Assembly (NCBI RefSeq): GCF_963576615.1
Contig: NC_088711.1
Span: 60,802,248-60,866,247, forward strand
Direction of reading: 5' to 3'
Origin: Watersipora subatra
Lineage: Eukaryota; Bryozoa; Gymnolaemata; Cheilostomatida; Watersiporidae
DNA: 64,000 nt
Shown here: one piece after another, positions 35,701-47,100 of the stretch
Position numbering within the stretch: the stretch's first letter is position 1
How the letters are laid out: the number at the start of each line of letters is the position of its first letter
Position numbers and translations under genes: made by a program
Notes under the pieces: generated by a model
Database searches by the model: none
What the model was told of the DNA's origin: nothing
What the model saw: only the letters and a program-made list of their open reading frames with translations

Positions 35701-37229
35701 ATCTGTCAGCTTTAACATAACTGTTAGTTGTGTCTGCTGTATGCCTGTAGATGGACAAAAAGGAAAGCCTCTTAAACCTGATCGATGATGTAGAGAGAGC
35801 AGGAGAAGGTCACCCAGATATGTCTAGCGCATGCAACAATATAGGATTGGTATATCAAGCTTTAAGTAAATACGACAAAGCACTGGAATGTTTTACCATA
35901 GGGATGCAGATGAGCAAAGATATGTATGGCGATACGATGCACCCATACATAGCCATAGATTACTCTAACCTTGGGAACGCACACCATATGTTAGGTAACT
36001 ATCAACTAGCGTTAGACTATCACAGCAAAGCCCTGCTCAAACTAAAGACTACATGCGGCAAGAATATTAACTACCCTTTTATAGCTGGCAGTTACACTAA
36101 CATCGGTTTAGCGTACAAATTACTGGGTGACTACAAATTAGCATTAGAATATATAACCAAAGCCATAGACACACTAAAGATATTTTATGGAAAATACACC
36201 AACCATACTGCTATTGCTGAAAACTACAATAACATTGGTACAGTATACATCTCATTGGGAAACTACAGAAGAGCATTAAAATATCTAACCAAAGCATTGG
36301 AAATGAAAGAAACCTTGCGTGAAGGAAATCATCCTAAGACTGCTACCTGCTGCGACAACATTGGAACGACTTACGAGTGCTTAGGTAACTACATGCTCTC
36401 CATAGAATATTACAAAAAAGCACTTCAAATGCGAAAGTCAATGTATGGAGAAGATGCCAACCACACCGATATAGCTTTTAGCTACAATAACATTGGTTTA
36501 GCATATGATTCACTAGGAGACCATAAAAAAGCATTAAGAAATTATAGAAAAGGGTGGAAAATGAGAAGTGTTGTTTATGGAAAAGATAGGAACCATTCTA
36601 GCCTTGCTACTAGCTGCAATAACATTGGTGCAGCTTATGCATTTATGGGCAACTACAAGCAAGCAATAAAGTATCACACTAAAGCATTAAACATGCGGAA
36701 GGTTGTATACGGAGAAGATACCAACCATGCGGATGTTGCTAACAGTTATAATAATTTAGGTTTTGCTTATCAGCTCTTGGATGATTATAAATTGGCATTT
36801 GAAAATCACAGCAAAGCCTTAGCTATGATAACATCTGTATATGAAACGAACACAAACCATGCTCATATTGCTACCAGCTACAGTAACATTGGGTTAGCCT
36901 GTAATGCTCTGGGTGACTACAGGTCAGCAATAGAATATTATACCAAAGCCATAGACATGATGAAGGCTGTACATGGAGAGAATTCCAATCATGCTAATCT
37001 TGCTGCAACCTACAGTAACATAGGCTCAGCGTACTACTCTTTTGGTGACTACAGGGCAGCATTAGAGTATCACATTAAAGCATTGGACATGACAAAAGCT
37101 CTGTTTAAAAATGGCACAAATATTATAGATCTTATTAACAGCTTCAAGCAACTTGGTTTAACATACTACTCCCTCGGTTACTACAGACAAGCATTAAAAC
37201 ATTACAATAGTGGAATGCGACTTTATTAA
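29789..37229 (+). CDS. Nucleotidyltransferase (DUF294/GlnD-like)-TPR repeat protein, about 1112 aa
   Basis: Three exons, both introns phase 0: 29789-29884, 32438-34201, 35751-37229. Exon 1 gives MMADDELSQLDTLAREYKER...HYLQ. Exon 2 has a nucleotidyltransferase motif: GLGS at residues 166-169, then PYSDLEY with D180 and E182, and a likely third carboxylate D241 in YRIDG. This matches the hG[GS]...[DE]h[DE]h pattern of the polymerase-beta superfamily and is closest to the GlnD N-terminal/DUF294 type. The end of exon 2 has degenerate TPRs (NYRYALEYFQFFL; DYQAALQLLDE). Exon 3 has eleven 42-44-aa TPR units of kinesin-light-chain type, each with a [YC]xN[IL]G...GxYxxAL pattern. No signal peptide or membrane segment, so likely cytosolic. 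The substrate is unknown; the TPRs suggest a protein-binding partner. The motif supports, but does not prove, catalytic activity. Confidence 0.85.
29941..30620. repeat. CT-rich microsatellite (TTTCTCCCTC)n in intron 1
   Basis: A 10-bp unit TTTCTCCCTC repeats nearly perfectly for about 290 bp (30,045-30,340), flanked by CTCTCTCCCT variants. The plus strand is almost pure pyrimidine. Long Leu/Ser/Pro and Arg/Glu/Gly open frames across it are artefacts. Located in intron 1 of the nucleotidyltransferase-TPR gene. Confidence 0.95.
31140..31430 (-). repeat. Interspersed repeat family R, copy 3 (inverted)
   Basis: Reverse complement of the 2,290-2,680 and 8,880-9,115 repeats: CAATTAGATTACTAACTTTT, GTTCAACTCATTAAATAG, TGTTTTATCGTTGG. 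Its frames resemble the open frame on the opposite strand at 2,229-2,681, which reflects repeat identity, not a gene. Confidence 0.45.
31480..31798 (-). repeat. Family H repeat with tRNA-like core (inverted copy)
   Basis: On the minus strand the core reads GCTCGTGTGGCTTAGTTGG ... GGGACGTTTCGAAC, with good pol III A-box and B-box resemblance. On the plus strand the outer end is TACCTGCTGCTGGGTAGCAC + AGCTAGT, a hairpin followed by CTAG. It lies in intron 1 of the nucleotidyltransferase-TPR gene. Confidence 0.6.
31990..32240 (+). repeat. tRNA-related SINE copy (family S)
   Basis: CGTGAGAGGTCAACATATGT, then a tRNA-like part (GGTGGTCGTATTGTGCAGCT AGTAGAGTGC), then TGGGTTTTATTTCTGAAAGG, and near the end ATATTATAGTAAC. 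Diverged from the 49.9-kb copy. It lies in intron 1 of the nucleotidyltransferase-TPR gene, ending about 200 bp before exon 2. Confidence 0.5.
34585..35004. mobile_element. PIF/Harbinger-like MITE (TAA target site)
   Basis: The ends AGCCTGGTTTCCATA (left) and the inverse of AGCCTGGTTCCCATA (right) form a 15-bp inverted repeat with one mismatch. TAA flanks both sides (34,582-34,584 and 35,005-35,007), consistent with the 3-bp TWA duplication of PIF/Harbinger. No transposase. It lies in intron 2 of the nucleotidyltransferase-TPR gene and carries a GC-rich 10-bp array. Confidence 0.75.
34843..34925. repeat. 10-bp GC-rich tandem array inside the MITE
   Basis: About eight units of CGGCGGTCCT, strongly GC-rich against an AT-rich background. 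Confidence 0.92.
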
Positions 37230-40200
37230 AGAGAATGTAACTATTGCGACAGTCGCCCGTCTGATAATGTGATAATAGGATTTGTCTCCTCTGCGGTATT
37301 TTTTTTCTGTTAGTTTTTGTATTGCCTGTGTTTTCTGTATATATTGTATGGGACTGCTATATAATTTTAGTGAGATGTACTATGTATGTTTATTATATAG
37401 TTTATTACATCAGCTAAACCATGTTTATATTACTACGTCATGTCGTGCGTGGCTTTTAAAAATTCTCAATACATAAACATTCGAGATGCTGTGGTAGATT
37501 GTGTTCTCTCTTTATGTTATAGATTGTGTGATTTAATATACTCTTTCTAATAACGCCCATGCCTTGTAGGTCTTACCAAATCAGCAGCAAGATCCAACTG
37601 TGTGATGGGATAGATACACCTTGCAGGGTATTTTTAGAGCCCATCTTTGTTCACAGAAATTTCGGAAAGCATTCTCATGACCATTTTTCTGGTCTGAGTC
37701 TTATACCTTGTCAACTAAGACATCTCTATTCATGTCTCTGAATACACCCAAACTGCTAGCCGTTTTTTGTCACTGAAGAAAGGTGCTTTTAATGTATTTC
37801 CGCTGACCTGAGAGACAATTTTTGCCGTTTCATTAAAGGTTGCTGGACCACCGATAGATCAGGTTTTCCACTGCTGGGAGTTGCGTGCTTAACGGAACTA
37901 ACTCGTTCAACTCGATACATTCAAATCATGTTCTTTTATAATTCTTTTTGGTTTCTACCCTCTCAAATCTTTCAACCACCAACACTTGAATCACAGAGAT
38001 AAGTGATTACTCATTCGTGGGATTACTGATGCTGTCTTGTTACATGAGTGGTCACTAGCTGCAGCTTTGGTGGCTATAGCCAGCTGATTAGAGGTTTGGC
38101 CCAATCACTCTAACTTCTCCAAGTATGGGTCACATGTTTCCTAAATGTTGACTGTTACTAGCATGTATATAGCTCAGGTATTTTCTCACCTGTATCATTG
38201 CAATATCAGTCATCTTCTAAAGCTATGAACCTGTACAGGACCTGTTTAGGGTTGTCATGCGCTACCGGTATACCTATTCTACTGCAGCCATTCTAGCATT
38301 GGCAACAACAAAACCACCAAGCATGAGTATGACGTAATCTAAGGACTTATGAAAGCTTTTGTGCTATCAGTGGATACACATGTACTTGTTCACTCAAATT
38401 CTTGCCTCCTCTTTTTTATAAAAAGTCTTTTAGTGTTTCACTTTTTTCATCTAACTGGCTGGGAACAAAAATTTTTTGTCTTAATAAAGAAACCACACAT
38501 TGTTTCTGAAGACACCTATCATGGTCAAGTGGTCATATTCAACTGGCATAGCTCTATTTATACTTAGTGTACCAAAGGTATAAAATTAGCCGTGAGTTAT
38601 CTTTCAACTGAGCCATTGACATGACTAAACAAGAGAGGTAGACAGATTGAATTATTAGCTGAAAACTCTCTAAACCGACTCAGTATCTTTATGGTGATGT
38701 TACAAAACTGTCATTCATGTAAACAGCATACTAGATACTTAATAACATAGCCACACCATTGAGCATGGCAAATACTGTGTTTGTTACACTCGCTGCTGGA
38801 AATATGTCATGGCTGCTTACAACTCCATAGTATAGCCCTATCCTGCACCTTTAGGACCGAGCTATTCAGGTCATGTCATTAAACAAACATTTCATAGATA
38901 GCCGGGATAGACTGACAGGAGGGGGGAAGGGAGGCTGGAAAGAGTACGATAGCATCTTCAAAGCAGGGCTAGCTCATCTCAAAGGTGCAAGTCTCTGTAA
39001 TGAATTCAGCTCCCAATCAACCTCACATTGTGTTTACACAGTTAAATGAGTTGGTCATGCGTTGCTGAAAGCTAACTGCATTTACCTTCAAGCTATTGAA
39101 TGAGTGTGTATCTTGCTCATAAACACACCTCAGGAAACCGTATGAAAACTTCTTATAAAATGTTGAATGAAGTCAACTCACTCAGTGAGAAAAATTATGG
39201 TTATAAAACTTTGAAAAAAACGCTTTAAAGACAGAGTCTGGCAATCAAACTTGAAGGACCAACAGCCATAAATTCAAATACTTCACAACTTAATAAAAAC
39301 TTGCTGTTTCTTTAACTTTATTTTGTTAATTTCCACAGATAAAAGAGATACATTATGTCTCTGTGCTCCCTAGTTTAGTTTATCACTATGTCATTTTCAC
39401 CAATAGAACCCTTAGACTGGCTTAGAGTGTGCATTTTATTCCATGCTTCGAATAGTATATATACATATATATGTGGGCATCTCAGTTGTAGCCCTCTACA
39501 CACTGCATTCATCAAATGAGTCAAAACTTATTTACTCTTACTAGACTTTTAGGGCCATTCCAGGGGAGACAACTAGTTTCCAATATATCAGCTTATGTCC
39601 TTTTTAAGTGACTCCTTCATCCCATATCTTCAGCTTCTATGTACTCCAACCAATACCATTAAATCCAAAAAATTGACAATTTACTTCGTAATGGAAGCAC
39701 ATCCTATGTGAAATACGGTGTGTGGTTAAACTTACACTCTCACAGCAGTAATGCCCAAACCCTTATATTATATGGTCATACCGCTTGTCTTGACCAAGAG
39801 ACAAAAAGTTATATTTGAGAAATGGGCAGAATGATAAGGCACCTGTAAGCATAATTATGTTTTAGCTGACAGTAGCTTTTTACATGGCTATCTTTAACAA
39901 ATGCTAATTGACAGGCCATAAATCAGGTAAAAAGACATTTGAACAATGACGAATAGCAAGTTTAGGAAGGAGACAAATTATAGTTTTTAAATCATCATTT
40001 GTTTTAAATGACTCTAATAATGTAAACAGTTGAGCTCAATAAACATTTTTGTTATCAGTTGCAATGATATTCGCACAGTAAAAACTGTTTATGATCAAAT
40101 TTAATTGAAAAATGCATATACTAGTACACATACAAACTGTTTGTGCCGGTTAAAATTAAAAAAATACACTTTAATGAAAACATTTTCAGTTCAATTAGAG

Positions 40201-40282
40201 CATTTGTATCAATAGTCAATTATAAACGATTCCATTTCTTCAATAGTTACAGAGTTATATCAAGAAAATATCATTACCACTG
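37230..40282. other. Intergenic region with no recognised gene
   Basis: Short open frames only, none with a domain, splice pattern or composition suggesting coding. The 3' UTR of the nucleotidyltransferase-TPR gene should lie at its start. No strong AATAAA is seen immediately downstream; the closest variant-like signal is AATACA near 37,468. No element ends were identified. Confidence 0.5.
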
Positions 40283-40910
40283 GTAATGATAGAGTGACTA
40301 GTTCACCACTGGTCTAGTATATGATAGGGTTACTAGTACACCACTGGTATAGTATATGATAGGGTGACTAGTACATCACTGGTATAGTATATGATAGGGT
40401 GACTAGTACACCACTGGTCTAGTATATGATAGGGTGACTAGTACATCACTGGTATAGTATATGATAGGGTGACTAGTACACCACTGGTATAGTATATGAT
40501 AGGGTGACTAGTACACCACTGGTATAGTATATGATAGGGTGACTAGTACACCACTGGTATAGTGTATGATAGGGTGACTAGTACACCACTGGTATGGTAT
40601 ATGATAGGGTGACTAGTACACCACTGGTATAGTATATGATAGGGTGACTAGTACACCACTGGCATAGTATATGATAGGGTGACTAGTACACCACTGGTAT
40701 AGTATATGATAGGGTCACTGGTACACCACTGGTCTAGTATATGGTAGGGTTACTAGTACACCACTGGTATAGTATATGATAGGGTGACTAGTACACCACT
40801 GGTCTAGTATATGATAGGGTGACTAGTACACTACTGGTATAGTATATGATAGGGTCACTGGTACACCACTGCTCTAGTATATGATAGGGTGACTAGTACA
40901 CCACTGGTTT
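40283..40910. repeat. 35-bp minisatellite, about 18 units, upstream of regucalcin A
   Basis: Unit GTGACTAGTACACCACTGGT + ATAGTATATGATAGG. Units are highly similar, with point variants such as ACATCACTGG and GGTCTAGTAT. It ends about 260 bp before the start codon of the gene at 41,172, so it may lie within promoter-proximal sequence. Confidence 0.95.
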
Positions 40911-41171
40911 ATTGGTTTCTTAATCACTTTCCATCATTTGCTCGTGTCAAGAATGTTTGTCTCTTACAATGCTACAACAACTAGAGGTCAAAAGATTAGG
41001 TTGACATTTGACCTTTATAACATAAATAAAGTTGATCCGAAAAGCTTCGAGTGATTGACCAAGGCTTAGAGTCGAGTGATTGAAAGCCACAACTTAAGAT
41101 TCTCTCCACTGTTAGTAGTTCATACATACAGGGCTCTTTTATCTCTCATTCACGGCTTGCGCTTGTCAAGG

Positions 41172-44100
41172 ATGGTTGCCGAAGTCGAGATATTGTACAA
41201 ACATGCTGCTGCAACAACAGGCGAGGGACCTCACTGGGAAGAGAATTCCGGCAAGCTTCTGTTTGTCGACATACACAAACACACGGTCAATCGATTTCAT
41301 GTAGAGACAAAAGTCAATGAGCAGATAGAACTAGGTAAGTGAATAGATCACCAAGTTAGTTCAATGAAGAAGCACAATCTATCTATTGGTTGAAAGTTAT
41401 CATCGCTAAACCAGGACTTGTTACTATACTGTGGGTTTCTGCAGTTTTATTGTCAGGCTAAGTATCTCTATCTCAAAAGACGTAAAAGTTTGTGAGCAAA
41501 TTTTTCAGTTTAAATGGAATTTTAGTAATGCTGTCATATTGCACAAGAGTTTTAGGAAGCCAACCTTTTTATTGAAGATGGTTGTTGTAATACTCTTTGA
41601 GCCTTTGGCTTCAAATCTTTGTTTACTTTGTACAATGCAAGTCAATTTTATAATTTATCCAGCTTTTGGAAAATATGATTTTTTATGAAAAGATTTTGCA
41701 AGTTTACACAACTCTTTATAATAAATAAGAACTTGAAAACCTATGTTACTTTTTAACTTTTTATATAGTGTCTACTGAAATTATTTGCCAATCTTCTAGA
41801 TTAATAGTATTTTAAAAATAAACATCTAAAGACAGCTGTTTTTATTTTATTATTGTAAGCTTGTTTCAGCTGCAGACGCGTCTCTGATAGTTCCCAGTAG
41901 AGATGGAGGGTACATTGTGAGCTCCCAACGAAAACTCTGCCACCTTGATTGGGATACAAAAGAGGTGAAGGACCTCTTTGAAGTACCTGAAGTTGGTCAA
42001 AAAGATCGGTTTAATGATGGCAAATGTGACCATCAAGGTCGTCTTTGGGCTGGTAGGTTTATGTGTACCTAATAATACGAAAGTTTAGGAGGTCTATGTC
42101 GATCAAATAATATGAAAGTCTTGTTAAGTTGTGACCAATAAGACAAGTGCTTTTCAAGTTGTATGCTTACATACCGTAAGTCCTTATGCTCAAGCCGCGC
42201 GGCCTGTCATTGGGCGTGGCTTTTGGTTCAAGGTCATAGGCCGCGGCTAAAGCCAAGTTTTTAAAACTAAGGTGGGGCTCAGGGCGGCTTCTCGATAAAT
42301 CCGGTCTCTGCTCAGTTCCGCGCTATAACCAAAGAATCGCAGTCATGATACACTTTTATGTAGGGGGTTTTGGCGACCTACTTGTTTATTTTCAAGGTCA
42401 TGTTTATGGAATACTTTAGAATAAAGAAGAATTTATCGCTCTCGTTTAACTCACCACAGTCATAGGTAATTTGCAACTTTTCATTCTTGACTGGCATTTT
42501 TCCATAAACGTGAAGCCCTCTAACAGTGCAATAAAAATCTAGCTGAGACATGGCAAATAAGTTATTGATGCAAGGGTTTAGGAATTTTAATTCGAACTTG
42601 GAGGTAAAAGAAAATTTTTTTCACGTGTACTGATGTAGCCTGGTTTCTTATTCAAGAGAACGGTGGTATAGCGAAACCCGTCTTAACACTCTCGCTCCTG
42701 AAGGGGGTCAAGGCGACAAAACCTCCATCATTAGCCGCTGTCTGTGGGCATATGCGGCTTGTTGGAGGATTATTTTTTTCTTTCGTGAGTCATCTGGTTT
42801 TGAGCACAAGCCATGCGGCTTGAGCATGAGGACTTACGGTACGCAGATAGACCTAGGTACAGCAGCTTATGTACTATACATATTTTTTGTTCTATAGTCT
42901 ATGTTCTATGATTTTACGGTTAAAGTGTTATACTCCATATCCTATAGTCTACTGTCTTGTACCTTAGCAGTTAACATGAGGTGAGGAGAATAGACTGTAG
43001 CCGGTTACAGCGCTACAGAGTAAAAAACTAAGTATTGTTGCCTCCTAAAATATACTTCATTGCATCCAATCATAAATGAGTTGTTGTTATTCAATCCAAT
43101 AAAAAGTGAGGCCTGTTAATTATATCCAATAGCATTACAGCGTTCATTTTGGTATTGTATATGCTTGCCTAAAGCTTAAACTATTGCCTTTCTATGTACT
43201 ATTTCATTATTCTTTACATGATAAAGAGATGTTATCAACTGAGTTACTATAAAACCTCTATTTGACTTCCACTATAGGAGATGGGTTGAAAAACAGAGCA
43301 CCACCCTTTAATGAAACGCCACCTCTATTTGACTGCCAATCTGACATTGTTTGATTTTTACAAACCCATTATAAAAAGTGATCGGTTGAAGAATGTCCCA
43401 AAAATGGAATTAATAATGACTCGGTTACATCAATAACAATTAAATCTTTTATTGTTGCTGTAGTGGTTGTCATGGTTTTAGTGACGGTCTATCTTAGAAG
43501 ACCGATCATCACGATCATCAGAACTACACTCCGATCCGAAATCACTAAGGTCTAAATCCAATCCATTGTTTTCAAATTCATCTATAATGCGGTTTACAAT
43601 CTGGCCTGGAGTGTTTGGATGAAAAATGGGAATACTCTTCAGGAACAATGTACGATGTAACAGCAGCCATTTTTATGTCGTATCGAAGTCCTTTTTTTAA
43701 TTCTGAAGCTTTACAGTTTTTTTTTCAAGCTTTGAAAGTGATGTCATCAAAATAATTAATTACTGTATCTGGCTAATATTTTTTTACTAAAAGTATTTCT
43801 TTGTTTAACTCGGTCTAATACTTCGTCGTGTATAAAAAAGGGTTTACCAAAAATGCTGAGGCCGATGGCATTAGTTTCGCTCCACCCAAAGAAGAGTGCA
43901 AAATATAGGCAACATTAGCGTCGCTTCGCTCATGTGAAGGTTAAATTTATCTTCCCATAATTCTGACAAGCTAGTCAAAACATACAACAACACCCTCTAT
44001 TTGAACGTCACCTCAAATAAAATGTCACTATCAGGAAAGGAATGAAAAGTAGAATGTCATGGCCTTCAAATAGAGGTTTTACATTATATCCTGTGTCACG

Positions 44101-47100
44101 TCTCCATTTTTAGCAACTAGCAAACTCAGTATCAGGAAAAATAGAAAGACAAATAGGAGAACTTTAACAATAGTCAGCAAGCTTTTATTAATCCTTTGAA
44201 CCCTAGAGACCAGTATTCCGGCATTTTGTGAGGTGTGTCAAAAACCCTACCGGCCGGAATACCAAAATTCTCTGTCTAGAAATGCGGATTCTAAGTAACT
44301 GCGTAAACCAATCAAATTACTTCTTTCACAGAGGATTAGACCAGAAATTTCACTTCCATTTTTAACTATTTCAACTATCTTCATTAAATTTTTTCGTTAT
44401 AATAACAATTTTTATTGGATTGATATCGCGAAAAACTTGATACGACACGTTTGTTGGTGGGTCAAAGATGTTTGTGATGCAAACCAAAAATTATATTATT
44501 ATATTATACTAACTATAACTTTCCAGATTATTTTGAGTCATAAAATGATAGACATTATCGATAGATATAATGCTGCTAAAACGATTTTTACAAATTTTTA
44601 AAATTTTAGAATTTTTAGGCCCGAAGAATTGTGAAACACTTATTTTTTCTATTCGGTGACATTTGCTGTAGGTTGCCAGACTTTTTCACCAGTGTTTTAC
44701 CGAATATCACTGTATTGTGAGCATATTTAGATATATTATTTAATACAAGTTTAAAAATTTCTGAGCGTTGGAAAAATTGCCCAGGAATACCAACACGCAT
44801 TGACAAGGCCAGCCAGGGTTCAAAGGGTTAACAGTTGTAAGCCATAGATGACAAAAGGGGAGTTTAATACACCAATCAGTATACATCACTTGCTTATTGA
44901 CACCTATTCTGACCATATAACCTAAACTAAATGCGAAGGCTACAAAGTTGTCCTTTGTCAAGGAGAGGAAGGAAAGGAAGGAAGGGTTGTTTGACGCTAA
45001 TAGACCATGTACACATAACCTCAACCTGTAACAAAAACATTACCTGCATCAAAAATCAAACTTGGTCACCAGCAGCTATAGTAATGGATTAGTTACTGGT
45101 GCATATCTCGCTACTACTTATATAGTATATAAGTATATATACTTATATAGTTTCGCTGTGCTCGCAGGAACAATGGGCTTTGAAACTGCTCCAGCAGTAC
45201 CTGAGCTCGGGGCTGGCCGTCTTTTCATGATGGAGAAAGGAAACCTGTCAGTTGCAGATGACACGCCCTTTGACATTTCCAATGGTTTAGCTTGGTCAGC
45301 TGATGACACTGTCATGTACTTTGTTGACAGCATCCCTCGTCACGTATACGCTTATGACTTTGACCCGAGCAATGGAGCCATCGGTAAATGTATTTATACT
45401 AGTAATTCAACTTAGCTACTAACCAGACTGCAGATGGATTTGTAAGCGTTATTAGTAAAAAGAACTGGCTGAAACCATTACTGACGAATGTCAGCCAATC
45501 AACTCACAATTGGTAGAACTTACATTTACAAATCTTACTCGATTAATAATTGTAGCAAACAGACGAGTGGCTATTGACTTTAGCAAATGGTCATTAGAAG
45601 AAACAGGGTACCCTGATGGCATGTGTATAGATCAGGAAGGGAAGCTTTGGATTGCTGGATTTGCCAGCAGCAAAGTGATGCAATTTGACCCGGTTACAGG
45701 TGAGTTTTTTGGCATCAAAATCGGAAACAGCATTTACATGTTCCATAGTTCCTTTGGTTTTCTCTCGTCTTTAAATGCTGTGAGACCAAAGTTGATCATC
45801 TTGGTGTTAGTTAACTCACAATAGTATTGCATGGCTAAATATTGGTCACTTGTTTGTGGCCTTAACCTGTTTCTATTGATATGTATACATATATACGCGT
45901 ATTTATACGTATATATATATACGTATATATATATATACATATATATATACGTATATATATATATACGTATATATATATACGTATAAATACGCATATATAT
46001 GTATTTTTTTAATTTAATATATATATATACATACATAGGCCTACTAGAGAAATGTCCGGCGTTACACGGGTATTAAAAACAGCTTATAAACAGTGGCAGG
46101 TAATGTAGTTGCCTGCCACTTGCCATTAGCCTGGCCGTTGCCAATGGATAATTTGAGCAAGCTAGTATCTGTATTGCTACTTACTAGTTAAGGTCGTGAG
46201 AGCAAGATTTAGTGACGTTGCGCCGTAACGTAATGTAGAGTCGCTATGTATATTTTAACCTAGACAACCACTCATATCGCCTAATGAATCCAATACATCT
46301 CACGTAGCTCAATTGGTTAGCTTATTGTCTGGTGAATGGGAGGTTTCAGGATCGAATTTTCTGGGATACGGATTCTTTATTCCAAGATTTTAATAGCTAT
46401 AATAGCTGGACAAACCAAATAACAGAATCGCAGAATAACAGACACACGAAGACTGGGATTTATGTATATCTATATATATATATATATATTTATATAATAT
46501 ATATTTCTCAAAGTATGTAGATCTGTCTGTCATTCCGGCTATAGCTATAGCGCATGCTGATTATTTTACCAATGCGGCCACGCGTTACGATGCCCCTGTT
46601 AAGAAATATTTTTCGTAAGGTTCAATTACCATATCTGAATTCAAGGCCAATTCTTCTCGCGCAGACAATTATATTGTCTCCGTATCGTCGTATTCAAAGT
46701 TTTGATAGATAGCTTCTGGTGAAACGGTGACCTTTTTTATACACACACACTTTTATGCAAGAATTTTATTATTAATTCTACATATTTACGATTTCTATTG
46801 TTTTCTCAGTTTGTATTAATTGTATCATTACCGAATCATCTTTTATTGTAATCGTAGCAAAACCGCCTTAATTTAGCTATTACTTGCCAATTATTTCACA
46901 TTTACATCTAAACCTTTTTATAGTCGTTTTAATTTTTTAATTTATTTGACCTACACGAAACATTTTCTTCATGATATGAAGTTTAAAAGTGGTTTGACAA
47001 AGTTTGAAAACCTTTACAGTTGTTTTTATTTTCTCTGTTAATTTATTTCAATTTCACAAAACACTTTTCTCATGATAGGTCCTATATGTAGTTTGAAAGT

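Noticed and set aside
41076-41171. Upstream start codon extending regucalcin A by 32 residues
   Set aside because: The extension has no counterpart in copies B or C, and the ATG at 41,172 aligns with their starts and gives the family's usual length.
46300-46370. Possible functional tRNA gene
   Set aside because: A and B boxes are present but no cloverleaf can be closed, and the same block recurs in other repeat copies.
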